Shown piece by piece: positions 48,060-59,745 of a stretch of 64,000 bases of DNA. Positions within the stretch are counted from its first letter, which is position 1; each line of letters opens with the position of its first letter. A model generated the notes under the pieces. That model saw only the letters and a program-made list of their open reading frames with translations. It was not told the origin of the DNA and searched no databases. The DNA is taken from the NCBI RefSeq assembly GCF_963678975.1, contig NC_089272.1:62508574-62572573 (forward strand). The letters run 5' to 3'. The translations under genes and the position numbers were made by a program. This stretch comes from Dysidea avara. Its lineage: Eukaryota > Porifera > Demospongiae > Dictyoceratida > Dysideidae.

Positions 48060-48569
48060 CTTAGCAATAGGCACCAGTCTATTATGCTGGCACAATATTG
48101 AGCACAATAGGAGCTTTGAAGCACTAAGCACAATGCTAGTATAATGGGTAGATTTTTGCAATACTGTAAATTATCATCAGCGGAAAAGATTGAAATACTT
48201 AGCTACTCTACAGTATTTGTAACCTTGTGTACTTTCCTATACTTCTCTTCACACACAAAAAGAATTAAAGTAGTGGTGTGTGGCCTTATTAGTAATTCTA
48301 GACCAACGAGATACATAATTTAACCATTTGACATAATAAACTGCTATATAAATGAATTATTTTTAAATGGTTAACTTTGAACAATTTCTCACAAGCCAAA
48401 CATTATCATTATCCATATACAGAAAGTGCAAAACTGTTAGTTAAACATGAAGTTGAGGCAAAGAGTTTGACCATAATTGTGAGCATAATAGGTAAACTTT
48501 TGAGCACTGCAACATACGTAGCATAATAAGTGAAATGAAAAGCATAATAGGCTGGTGCCTACTTAGCAG
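48060..48569. mobile_element. Non-autonomous element with TAGGCACCAG ends
   Basis: Element 48068-48561; 21-bp inverted ends TAGGCACCAG(T/C)CTATTATGCT, flanked by CTTAGCAA and CTTAGCAG (7 of 8). AGCATAATAGG-type repeats recur inside. Related to the end at 12351. Confidence 0.82.
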
Positions 48570-49746
48570 TGAAGAACTCAATCATTGTGATTGTGAATTT
48601 AACTTTTAATTGTGTTGTAGTACACAGCACCACCACCTAAGCAGCCCCATTGTGTGACAGTGCGAAAATATTTAACAAATTACAATCAAAATTTATGTTG
48701 CCATAGATCTTATATACTATGTACCCAGGATTGCGTACTGCTAGTTTTCATAGGAACAATCTGTGTTGTGCTCATTAACACTTTACCTTTGTAGTCTACT
48801 GCACAAATGTTGTACTAGCGAAATACTACTGGAGTTCTACAGCACCGTACCTGCTACCCTCTACAGTTCTAATGCATGGCTAGAGGACAGGTCCTGATTA
48901 CCAAACATCGAAGCCGGCAAATTAAACTTCTTGTACAAGTTGCAATAGTATCTGCTTTGTATTTCTCAAAAGATGCTAAGCCTTGTGGCTTTAGCGCTTG
49001 TTAAATACCTCAAGATATCACTTACTATGATGCTGTTTGTTGAGTGGATACAGATGGACGGTTTAACATAGGCATGATGATTGTAGCTTGGTTATCTGAG
49101 TTGCTACACAATGAAATATATTGGCGACAACATATCATGAAGGTTGGGGCTTGTAAAATCATTTTCACGATGTACATGCTGTATTTCAAGCATTTTCCTG
49201 GTATTTAGTCTATTGATAGGTGTTCTAGTACATCCTTTTACTGCCGGACATTGAAGAGGTTAAATCCTTCGTATTGCAAATGACAAGAGGTGGCCAGTTT
49301 CACAGGAAACGTTCACGATAACTAACAGAACACGTACAATGTGGAATGTACATGTTTGTAATATATGTGTTAACAAACTCGGTATGTATCCCAGTATATA
49401 ATATCTATGATGTTGCACATTAATACCATTGTGTCAGTACCAGCCATGGATGGTTTCAAGACACTTGAGACACTTTGAGTTTTAGAAAAAACAGTACATA
49501 TTCATGACATAATTAAACTCCCATCAACTTTATACTATACCATTCAGTCCATTCTAAATAAGTAAATCTACACATACAGTACAGACTAAATATTGCATAT
49601 ATAGCTACAGAGACGTAGGGTATATGTTCTCTATCAGACGTATTGTAAAAAAAATAACAATATGTTCTCTATCAGACGTATTGTAAAAAAAATAACAATG
49701 ACACTCACCCCTATGTGTAAACTCCATGCGTATATAGTGCATAGCG
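48570..49746. other. Intergenic region with a 38-bp tandem duplication
   Basis: No gene seen. Two identical 38-bp units (49623-49660 and 49661-49698; TATGTTCTCTATCAGACGTA...) lie just 3' of the CARD-helical gene. Confidence 0.7.
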
Positions 49747-50871
49747 CTATAGTTTAGTTCTCATATTAATCCAGTCAATCCATGCTGCAAGGCAACGATC
49801 ACCAACTTTGACACGATGGTCAATAATATCATACATTGATTTGAGCAATATAGTTTTTTCGCTGCACATTTTCTGTAACCTAGATAAGTAATGTTTACCC
49901 ATATCTATAACTTTTCTCCTCTTGCAAATCCATTCATGGGCATTTTCTGTCTCTTTACCTTTTAATTTCCAAGCCTTCTGAATTTCTGCCATTTTGTTAA
50001 TCTCTTCAGAATAAAGTGCATCCTTTAACACAGTCATCCACTTCTCCATTGTCCTTATACACTTTGCCCATTCTTCCTTTTCTTTGCTCATATCAATATC
50101 TTCTGTACACTCAGTGATTTCTTCAATGATCTGTATTATTTCTAGCTCAATAGGTGTCAGCAGTGCTCGTGAGTCAGCATCTCGTTTCCTCTTCTTGAAA
50201 TTGTCTATGTAATACTTTATAAGGTCTGATAATGCTATACTGAAGTCCTTCGTATTCTGGATCAACTCCTCACATGATCGCATCAAACCAACTTGATTTA
50301 ACATCACTTTGTGGTTGTACTTCACAATATCCAGTTCATTTTTCAATTCAACTATTGGCTGTATTATTGGTCTCATATCCTCTGCAATGTCTGGACATAG
50401 TCTTGGTATGGGTGGAGTCTCAAGGATGATCTTATGAATTGACCGTGACACACCACTAGGAACGTGCGTGCTGATTCTACGCTCAACTAACCCAGGAGCA
50501 GCTCCATGGGCACTACCGCTCTGTATCAGTAAATTACGGTTTAATTCTAGTTTGTCGGCTAAGTCACCATGGCCTGTTCCTTGACTACTCCTTCTCAGAC
50601 TTGAGATGAACAAGTTCCACCAGTTCTTTCCTTTAGTAGGCAAGTTGTGAACAAGGTAATCAACTTTCTCATCATTTGTAAAACTTCTGTTTTGAAGCGT
50701 ATCTTTATCGTGACGTGTAAGCAGATCTCTCTGGTTTAAGTATGGAAATATAGCTCTCACTTCCAACTTAATGCGAAGTAATTCGTGGCAGTAACACAAT
50801 GCTCTTTCCTCCGGTTCCTGATTATCTAGATCATTACAAGAGGCGGTGTCACGCTCGTCACGATCACTCAT
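49747..50871 (-). CDS. CARD protein with long helical C-terminal region
   Basis: Single-exon gene, 374 aa from the ATG at 50871 (MSDRDERD); an upstream TTG in frame is not a likely start. Residues about 20-105 form a CARD (CYCHELLRIKLEVRAIFPYL, LLTRHDKDTL, LVHNLPTKGKNWWNLFISSL, GTGHGDL). Residues about 170-374 are predicted by eye to be helical, rich in E/K/D with regular hydrophobics and Trp residues (ALSDLIKYYIDNFKKRKR, AEIQKAWKLKGKE, WIDWINMRTKL). I recognise no family for this part. CARDs act by homotypic assembly, so it may be an effector or regulator partner of the DOK-CARD adaptors. Paralogues: 57818-59009 and the pseudogene at 42205. Confidence 0.85.
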   Translation of the reverse strand: MSDRDERDTASCNDLDNQEPEERALCYCHELLRIKLEVRAIFPYLNQRDLLTRHDKDTLQNRSFTNDEKVDYLVHNLPTKGKNWWNLFISSLRRSSQGTGHGDLADKLELNRNLLIQSGSAHGAAPGLVERRISTHVPSGVSRSIHKIILETPPIPRLCPDIAEDMRPIIQPIVELKNELDIVKYNHKVMLNQVGLMRSCEELIQNTKDFSIALSDLIKYYIDNFKKRKRDADSRALLTPIELEIIQIIEEITECTEDIDMSKEKEEWAKCIRTMEKWMTVLKDALYSEEINKMAEIQKAWKLKGKETENAHEWICKRRKVIDMGKHYLSRLQKMCSEKTILLKSMYDIIDHRVKVGDRCLAAWIDWINMRTKL

Positions 50872-51582
50872 TATTAATTTTGTTACTTTAATCAATACAT
50901 GTAGACTCTCGTGTACTCTCGCATACGGTATTATAATCCATCATTAGATATTCAGAAAGACAGAAATGAGTTATTTTCCCTACCGTCCGTTTACGAGCAA
51001 AGTCTATCCCACCCCAGGGGTCCTGTGCGAGGTCCTATGCATACACAAACTGGAGATTTGACAACTGTGCCTAGCTTGCCCCATGCATCCCTGGCCCCAA
51101 GGTGACATAGACCGTACCTGTAGCTATGCAAGCTATGCAGTACTGTACTAAAGTTATGCAGGGTTTAGGGAGGGCCGGGGATTTAAAAAAAAGAAATTGT
51201 ATCAAATTTCCCAGTTTTTAATTTTTTTTATTTAGTATTAGCTAATGCACAAGTGCTGAAGGTCTGTAGGATACCTGCCTTCTACTATGACATAGTAGAC
51301 TAGTACAGTACTGCATAGCTACAGGTACAGAATTAAAATTGCATGCCCTGGTCTAGCTACTAGCTCTGGGTGGCAGGAGTCACAGAAGCATTAGCCTATA
51401 TGTTTAGTTTGTTTTCCAATATGAATTTACTTTAGTTATTGGCTTTCCAAATGCTGCTCTATGACCTTATTACAGACATTAATAATGAATTGATGATTAA
51501 CCGTCAGTTTTAAACTCCAGCTAGCAACAACACAGCACATTCTTCTCACCTCTGAACCACAATGTGTTGACTGCTACCTAGC
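50872..51582. other. Intergenic region, likely promoter side of the CARD-helical gene
   Basis: No gene. Lies between the divergent CARD-helical gene (- strand) and a + strand DOK-CARD pseudogene. No clear core promoter motif. Confidence 0.45.
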
Positions 51583-52435
51583 TGATCTCAGTCTCACACT
51601 GTAGGTTTATTCACAGGATGATGGATATTGTAGACGGCTCAAAACACATGAAATGGTTGTACTCAAGGATAAAAACCAAGCAAGGCTTGTGCAGACAATA
51701 AAACTCTTAGTCTCTGTATAGCTCTGTAAAAAGAGCAAAGACATTAATCCTACTGTACATGTTGTCATTATTATACTTAGTAGGAACATGCTTATTTATT
51801 TATTATTTATTATTGATACTGTGCAGACCTCCATTAGGGAGTATAAAGCACAGATGCACACAAGAAAACATACATAAACACAAAGTATACAACATTTTAG
51901 TCTATAGCTGGGTTAATACAAAAATAGTCTACAATCCTTTTCTTAAAGTCATCTATATTGCTTGCTTCTATTACAGTAGCTGGGAGGCTGCTCCATATTT
52001 TAATAGTGGCAGGAAACAATGAGTGAGAATATATGTTTAAGTGAGCTGACACCTGTCTGAATCTTAGAGAGTGCCCTCTTGTGCATGTAGTTACTGACAT
52101 TGGAAGGTGGTGACTGGGAATGGAAATTTCATTATGCAAAATTTTAAAAAGCATGAGATTTCTCGCCTACATTCCAAAGACGTCCATCCAAGTGAGTTCA
52201 ACATCCCTGTGACACTAGATGTAAAGCCATAATCACCAGTCACAAATCTTGCAGCTCTACGCTGCACCGATTCAACTAAATTAATGTTTGTATTCGTAAA
52301 CGATGACCACACAACACTAGAATATTCCTCAACTGGTCTTATCATAGATTTATAGTTCACCCTAGATGGGCAAGAACCAATGTTGCAGACTACCAATCCA
52401 CTGCACAGTCCTTCATGATCATATTGCTAATCAGA
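51583..52435 (+). pseudogene. DOK-CARD pseudogene split by a retrotransposon
   Basis: 51583-51790 matches the end of gene 3 exon 5 plus the next intron up to the exon 6 acceptor (GACGGCTCAAAACACATGAA, AACCAAGCAAGG, then TAGGAACATG). The match resumes at about 52381 (TTGCAGACTACCAATCCACT, CACTGCACAGTCCT), in the first codons of the CARD exon, then decays. A non-LTR retrotransposon fragment separates the two halves. Confidence 0.85.
51791..52380 (-). mobile_element. Non-LTR retrotransposon 3' fragment
   Basis: On the - strand, encodes the C-terminal end of a reverse-transcriptase ORF2: NYKSMIRPVEEYSSVVW and NLVESVQRRAARFVTGDYG (52091-52396), then, after a frameshift, LRFRQVSAHLNIYSHSLFPA and WSSLPATVIEASNIDDFK (51897-52154). 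Ends in a TTATTTATTTATTATTTATT-type tail (plus strand 51791-51812), as expected for a 5'-truncated insertion. Confidence 0.88.
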
Positions 52436-52734
52436 GATGGAGAACAGTACAACATAAGTGGGAAGTCATGTGGAGTGGCTGTAAGTTACATAATGTTTTA
52501 AAATCATTAACTGTACCTTAGTGTGTAAAACACACTAACATGCGAAGAATGTCAATACTAGGGGGGTCTTGGAGCATGCCCCCCACAGGAAAATTGTGAG
52601 CTTTAAATGCTTTGAGATTGAATCTGAGAATATTTTCAGTGGTACATGTGTACTCAAATAGGATATTGCTATTATATAACAATTAATGACTATCATTAAG
52701 ATGCTATACATACGGCAGTAAATGTAGGCATTTC

Positions 52735-54300
52735 AGACAGGCTCATGGAGTGGGACTGAAAACCATGCAAAAGTTCGATATACTCTAATAGAATGCTCAA
52801 AGAGAGAAAAACCATCAATATTAATGAATAACATAGTTATGTTACAAAATAAATAGCTAACTAATGAGTGAGTCCTCAGACACACACATGACCATGGATA
52901 AGGCAATAAAATGCCACACAAGGGGTGTGGCAAGGGAAAATAACACAAAAACTTAAGTATTAAAAAAAGAACTAAAGTGGTCAGCTTTCAAGATCCCCCC
53001 AATCATTCTGGGCAATCTCTTGCCAAAAATATTCTTTTTGAAGAAGAGATTGGCAGCCAAGTCAAAAATGTGTCTGCAGGAAGATTTAGCAATCTTGATC
53101 TCACTTTGAATAAAGTTAACACAGTTCTGAAATGATGACAGAGATGATGGCAAGTAGTGACCTAAAACACTGCAGTTCAATTGTATCATAAAAACAAGTT
53201 AAGGAAGTCATAGACAATTGAATTCTGATTGAAGCTCCTGGTACTCTCTCTTCCCTTGTTTTCTATCCCTAGCAGAGTTGAGATGCCCTTCTGAGTCTAA
53301 GGGACATGTTAATTCTAACAAGGCTATTGAGTTGTTTCCTTCATTATAAAGAACAATGTCTGGTCAGTACAGAGTAGTAAGTAGAGAAGGAGGGATTGGA
53401 CAGTCACTTGTGCACATACCAGGTAAGTCAGCATAAACTGAAACTGTGCTTAGTTTTGAAAAAGAAATTTTAGCAAGTTCAATAGACAAATGGTGTAGAA
53501 CTTTGTTATGGCGATATGTGAAGCAGCCCTGTGTCAAGGCACTGGGACATCCACACAAAACACGAGCAGTGGTATATAAGCTGAGTGCAACCACATAGTG
53601 TGCACTTCTTCCCACATTTTATATGCCAACGTTTTAAGTTGACTGATGTGGGAAGGGTGTCTGAGGAAGCACAGAGAATAAATGAGAATTGACCTGGGTT
53701 GCATAACTTGCATCCAAGAAACAATTTGTTCCAGGTTCCACAGCAAGATTCAATAGTCACAGAATTTTTCAATTTACCTTGGACAGGTAGTATTTTCAAA
53801 TGGTTATCATATTATGAGTGCTCATAATTTTTTTGCCTGCAAGTAAAGGTAACAAGCCATTGGAAGGGATGTTAATTGTGAACGTGATTTAGACAAAATG
53901 GAATAGTCAGCATCTTGTATTTGCAAATAGGCATTCCCCAAACGTAATTGCAAACCCAGTTCCTGAAGTTGGTGGTCACTGGAGGCACTAATACAGGATA
54001 GGAAGCTCAATATTTTGCCTGTCTTGACACTTGGGAAATGCTAGGGCAGTCCACACCTGGATAGTAAAGGATATATCACGGGTAGCACTTCTTGGAAGGC
54101 TCAACCATTTCTTAAGATGACGAACAGTTATGTTTTCCATTTTAGTAATGGCCCTTTAGTGACAGCATCTACTGATAGATGGAAGCGAAGGGGAAAAACA
54201 ATGTAATTGCGGTAGAGCCAAAGCTTGTACTCACCACGGATGGGTAACACATCAGTAGCAGATAATAGTTGAGATAGTAAGTTGCATAACAGAACCAATT
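52735..54300 (-). pseudogene. Decayed retroelement-like coding region
   Basis: On the - strand a broken frame reads GCFTYRHNKVLHHLSIEL, VYADLPG (53364-53615), then, after a stop, PDIVLYNEGNNSIALLELTC (about 53280-53360). This pattern (RHN..V, DLPG, PDIV, ELTCP) is familiar to me from the C-terminal region of reverse-transcriptase-like polyproteins abundant in sponge and cnidarian genomes. The identity of the parent element is not certain. Its 3' part is repeated at 18380-18870. Confidence 0.5.
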
Positions 54301-54534
54301 ACTCATGTGATTCCACTGAATGTTCTATTAGAGTAGTTAGGTGACTGCTCTACTAGAGTATGACTGATGCAGTATGCCATTCTTTAGCACAAATTCTAGC
54401 AAATCAAGGTAAAATAAGTTGGCTAATGATTACAACAATTGCTTTAATTTAGTAACTGGGCTTTGGAAAAAAGTGAGGGGGCAGTTCACTTGTAAAAGTA
54501 GGGGGAGGCAGTTGCCCCCTCTGTCCCCCTATTT

Positions 54535-57500
54535 TTCCGCCCCTGATACCACCTGTTTCCAAGTTTTCTTATTTGAAAAGTGTGTTGAAGCTTCAATAGC
54601 AGGCATACCATTAATAAGTGAAAATTATAACATGGCTATTATACAGCTTTTACAAAATAGATTTGGAAGAAAAGAAGTCATTGTAGATTCCCTATAATGC
54701 CAATTGCAAGTTACAAAACTTATTCCAAGGGTAGTTAATAACAAGTTTGCTGAAGTTCAAAAGGTATCTGAAACAATTGAGAGATTGCTGAGACAATTAT
54801 CACAGGGTGAAATAATCAATGATCAACAAATCTTAGTACAACAGATAATTTCCAAGTTTCCTACAGAAGCTATATATATATATAGCTAGGCTTGAGGATT
54901 ATAAATTATTATCAACCTGCTGTTCCTTGGAACATGAAGTCTTTGACAGAAGCCATTTGTCAGTATGTGACAATATACAAGAAAATGTACAACGTTATGT
55001 GTATAACACCAAGAGTTCATATTATATAATATATTATGAACTCTTGATAACACTAACCTTTACGTTAAAGGCCAGCAGTTTGTGTCAAAACATGTTACAA
55101 GTAGTTACAAGCCTTCTAGTTCTTCCTCAGATGTTTCCCACAGGTCAGATGTGCTGGCTGCTAATTCACAGAGAAGGCGTATTGAGAACAGTTGTACTGA
55201 ACCTACTTTGCCATGTATTTTTTGTAGAGGTGGCCACTTCAATGATAAGTATGATAGATTTTTTGAGAGAAAACATTGAGAGAATGGCTCATCAGAAACG
55301 TTGTTTTATATGTTTAAAAGTAGGCCATATATGTATGGATTGTCCTAGTTCACTGCTTAAATCATGTTATTATTGTGGTACAAGTAATTTCCATAATAGA
55401 TGCATATGTCCTAAGAAGTTTGGAACATCTGATGTGAATGTAATGGTTCCTGAACTGCCTGTGAATAACAAAGAGGAGAGTGTTAAACCTTCTAACAGTG
55501 ACTAGTTTGCAGTATCAAACTCTTTAACTACTACTACTCCCTCATTATTGGCCTCTGGTGAGAGAGTAGTAAGAGTACTGTTACAGACAGCAACTGTTCT
55601 TGTACAGCATCATGATGGAATGACAACTACTACTGCTTGTGTTTTGTTGGATGGTGCCAGAAATCTCTGGATGCTTTCCAGTGATAATATAGCCAAATCT
55701 AGATGGGATCGTAAACATTCCAGCTGGAAGTACTATCTCGTCACCCCCAACTATGTCCCAAAATTAATCTGAGCCGATTAACAGGTCAATATGTGTTGTC
55801 TCCAATGTACAAAGTATGAAATCTGCTAACTTCTCCTTAGGCAACATGTCTAAAAATTCAATATCCTTTTGTAACAACGGGGTCCTCTGGATGTTTCCTG
55901 TAATCTGGGGGAGAACATTATCAACAGGTTTGTGCCATCTTTCAATTTGACCTTAAATTGAACAACATAATAGGTCAGTAGCTTTACTAGCTCCAAATGT
56001 GGAAACAGAAAACATTTCCTGATGTTCTGACCTTAAGATCAATTGTTTAACTAAATTATTAGTCATCTTCTGTTCATCAGGATGGAAATCTTGGTACACT
56101 TTTGGCTGCTACAAGGTTACGTCATGTGGAAGATTATCAGAGAGCTTACATTGTAGTGTTAGCGTTTCCTCAGTAAAAATCCAGACTTGGAAACATTTTG
56201 GAGTTTAGAATTGGTGGGAATTGCTGACCCTATTGACAGAGAAGGTAATAATGAAGCCCTGGAGAAGTTTTGTGAAACCATCAAATTTGTGGATGGGAGG
56301 TACAAAGTCACCTATCCTTGGAAGAGAGATAAATCTGAGTTACCTGATAACAGTAAAGTTGCTATGAGAAGGATGAAGTTGCTAGTTCATCGACTAGAGG
56401 GTGATGTTTCATTACTACAATCCTATGATAATGTGATTCAACAACAGTTAGCATAAGGAATTATTGAAACAGCACAAGATAGAAATACAGCACTTATAAA
56501 TACATATTACTTACCTCATCATCCAGTGTTAACTCCATCGAAGTCTACTACAAAGGTACGTATTGTTTATGACCCTTCCTCTAAGGAAAAGTTGGGTACT
56601 CTAACAGTTTGAATGAGTATTTACATAGGGGACCAGTAAATTTGCCATGGTTGGGCTCCTCCTGAGATTTCGAACTTATCCTGTTGTTATTTTGGCAGAC
56701 ATCGAGAAAGCTTTTCTCCAAGTAGCAATCCAGGAGGTAGACAGAGATATGACAGGCTTAAGGATCCAAATAAGTTAGAAGTGGAGAACAATTTGTGTAT
56801 CCTTCGTTTTGCAGAGTACCATTTGGGTTGATATGTAGCCCATTTTTATTGGCAGCAACCATCAAATTTCATTTGAAGAGAGAAGGATCACCCATTGCAT
56901 TACATATTTTACATAATATTCATGTAGATAATGTTCAAATAGGAGTGGATAGTGTTAATGATACTCATGCAATTTATGAAGAAGCCAAACGCATATGTAA
57001 GAAAGCTGCCATAAATTTACATGAATGGAATTCAAATTGTTCTGAGTTTTAGAATGTCCTCCAAATGGAGAGAGGTTTATTACAAGTAGTACAACTAAAG
57101 TTCTCGGTTTGTTTTGGGATCCAGTGGGAGACACTCTTATTGTTCCAGGACTTAATAAAGTTCCAGCAAGCACTATTACAACTAAACGTGATGTTCTTCA
57201 CAGTGTTGCTAGGATATTTGACCCACTAGGATTTCTTTCACTGATAATGATTCATGGAAAGTTGTTTTTACAGAAACTGTAGGTTGCTAATCAGTCATGG
57301 GATGAGCCAATAAGTACAGATCTCAAGTCAGAATGGAGTTAAGTGTTACAATTGGTGATAGAGATACCTGGTCAAAAGATTCCTAGATTTGTGAAGACTG
57401 CAAAGAGTGGTAACCAGCTATTGTGATGCTTCAACAAAGGCCTACGCTACTGTTATGTATTTGAGAATCAGAGATAAAAGTTTTCCAACTAAGTTTTAAA

Positions 57501-57700
57501 TTTCAAAGATCTGGTTGGTACCTGTTGGGCAGAGTAAAAAGAAAATATCTAAACATCTTTGGAATTACTAGCTGTTCTCATGGGAGTTAGAGTAGGTAAA
57601 TTTGTTGTGAAAAAATTGGGATTAGAAATAGCTGAAAAGATTTTGTTCTCTGTGTTCTATACTGGCTTAAGAACAAGAATTCAGATATTTTCAATATAGT
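54535..57700 (+). mobile_element. Decayed BEL/Pao-type LTR retroelement
   Basis: Order of remnants: gag with zinc knuckles (CIFCRGGHFN near 55210; CFICLKVGHICMDC and CYYCGTSNFHNRCICP, 55300-55420), a protease-like piece (55548-55720), reverse transcriptase (56480-57050; FCRVPFGLICSPFLL at 56810), connection region (RIFDPLGFLSL near 57215) and an RNase H-like start (CDAS near 57425). Many stops and frameshifts. No integrase and no long terminal repeats found, so it is a truncated, inactive copy. About 55725-56090 does not fit the expected + strand order. Confidence 0.8.
55009..55066. repeat. Short foldback CAAGAGTTCATA...TATGAACTCTTG
   Basis: A 50-base near-perfect hairpin lying in the gag region of the retroelement, with the same arm sequence (AACCAAGAGTTCATAATATA) as the foldback at 30566-30650 inside the SINE body. 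A tiny dispersed foldback family is inferred. Confidence 0.55.
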
Positions 57701-57817
57701 ATAATTAATTTTCACCATGCACTTGCTTTATGCAACAAGAAGCATAATTATACACTCTGGTGCTGTATATGTAAAATATGTGTAATAATTAATTACTCTA
57801 TAATGCAAACACCAAGT

Positions 57818-59009
57818 TCATGTATTCTCATGTACAGAATGGATGGTTACAATTTTAATTCGTTGTTCTATCCATTTTATCCATGCATCCAGACATATTC
57901 CACCAGCCTCAACACGTGTGTGTACGGCATCATATATAGAAGAAATCAAGGCATCATCTTGACTACGCAGGGCTTGTAGGTCAGTGAGATATTTCTTTCC
58001 TGTATCAACCACTGCTTTCCTTTCAACTATCCACAGTTCAGCGTTCTTTGCTTCTGTACCTTCAAGTTTCCAAGCCTTCTGTAGTTTAGCCATCTCAGCT
58101 GTGTTCTGAGAATAAAGTGCCTCTTTTAAAATACAAAGATTTTTCTTCATCTTCTCCACACATTGAGACCATAACCTAATTTCTTTGTCAATGTCAATAT
58201 CTTCAGTACACTCAGCGATGTCTTCAATGATTCGCATTACAGTTCGTTCTACTGGACTTAAGTCTTTTTGTTTCTTAGTTTTAAACTTGTCTATGTACAT
58301 CTCTATTAAGTCTGATAGGGCTTTACCAAACTTTTCTGTCTTTTCAGTCAATAGCTCACAAACTTGCAGTAGCCCAATTTGGTTACACATAACTTTATAA
58401 CAATATTCAACATTGTCTAATTTATCTTTTAGTTGTATAATAGGAGAAAGAATATCTGCTATGTCTGGCCTTAATGTTGCAATATCAGGGGTGGGTTTGG
58501 CAACAGAAGTACCAGCAAGAGGTTCATTGCCAGCTTTAGAGAGTGGCTCATAGTCATAGTCGGGTACATAGTCATGCATAGCTAGAGCAATTCCACTAGG
58601 GACATGTATACTTGTGCTACGTTTGCGGTGAAACAAGCCGCCATCTTGATATGGACTGCCTCCTGCATACAGTCCAGCTGCATCATACATTAACCTCTTT
58701 AAATGATGTTCTAAGGTACTTGCCACGTAGTCATGAGCAGTTCCTGAAGTGCTTTCCTTCAGACTGAGTACAAACTTGCTCCACCATCCAGCACCCTTGG
58801 TTGGTAGTATATCTATTATGTAATCTACTTTTGCCTCCTTTGATCTGTGTTCTTCTGTTAAGAGATGCCTGTCACCTGGTGTTGAGGTTTCTTCCATTCA
58901 GTAAGGAGACGATAGCACTAACATTCAGCTTCTTCCTAAGCAAGTCGTGACATTTATTTAGTGCTTCCTCCTGTAGATTTTCCCTATCAGTAGTTGATTT
59001 AGCCGCCAT
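57818..59009 (-). pseudogene. CARD-helical gene, frameshifted inside the CARD
   Basis: From ATG at 59009 (MAAKSTTDREN) the frame encodes the start of a CARD (CHDLLRKKLNVSAIVSLLNG) and meets TGA at 58874-58872. The rest of the CARD (HLLTEEHRSKEAKVDYIIDI, LPTKGAGWWSKFVLSLKEST) and a long helical region continue in another frame to a stop at 57818. Alignment to the 49747 gene shows that a 1-2 base change at 58872-58880 explains the break. The remaining 350 codons are open and conserved (ALSDLIEMYIDKF, LQKAWKLEGTEAKNAE), which argues for a recent lesion, a sequencing error, or an unrecognised start or splice. Confidence 0.75.
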
Positions 59010-59299
59010 ATCATGCCACACTATATAGAGTAGCTAGCTGATGGCTGACCGGGCGATCGCAGGGCCGGATATACTGATTATGTCAGTCATAAGAGCTCTT
59101 GGCTGCTTCTCGATAGAGTACGTACATGCATCTTGTAGTCTATTATCAGATCGCATCAGTAGTTACCTCCAGTTGCCCTTGAAATCTTGTATGGTGACGA
59201 GTCAAAATGTTAGAAGTCGTTACGACACACCCAGTCGAAGTTTGCATACACGCCCACTCATAACTTTGTTTACCTGACAAGAAACTTACGAGGCTACAC

Positions 59300-59745
59300 T
59301 AGTAACTTTTTTAGCCATGAAACCACCATGAATAATCTATGAATTTTATGAATCACACATGAATTTATCCTGAAAAGCGTTCACGGTATATTCATAGTGT
59401 TGGGAAATTCCCATGAATTTATTACAATACTCCATGAAATACAAATGGATTTACACACAAGGGAAACATCAGTGATCCTGCATTCCTTATGAAAAGTGCA
59501 TGAATTGCTTTGTTACCTATGAAAATATTTTTCCATTCTACATGGCCATGGAAACCCTATGAAAACAATTTTATCACTTCTTGGTGGCACTCTATGAAAT
59601 GCACGTGAACTTCACAAGTAGATAATTTACATCACATTGATGATTTGCTATGCCATGAAATTCTGTACAACCTATGAAATAACCATGAATATAACTTGTG
59701 TGGAGTACAGTCTACGAAAACCCTCGCGAAAATCACATGAATTGT
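59300..59745. repeat. Region saturated with ATGAA motifs
   Basis: More than 15 occurrences of (C/T)ATGAA in about 430 bases at irregular spacing (for example CATGAATAATCTATGAATTT near 59328). No open frame explains it. Possibly a decayed minisatellite or a repeat-rich element. Confidence 0.6.

Noticed and set aside
54419..54545. 5' long terminal repeat of the BEL/Pao element
   Set aside because: The sequence contains the MITE-like end TTTTTCCGCCCCTG and no matching copy was found at the 3' side, so it is not an LTR.
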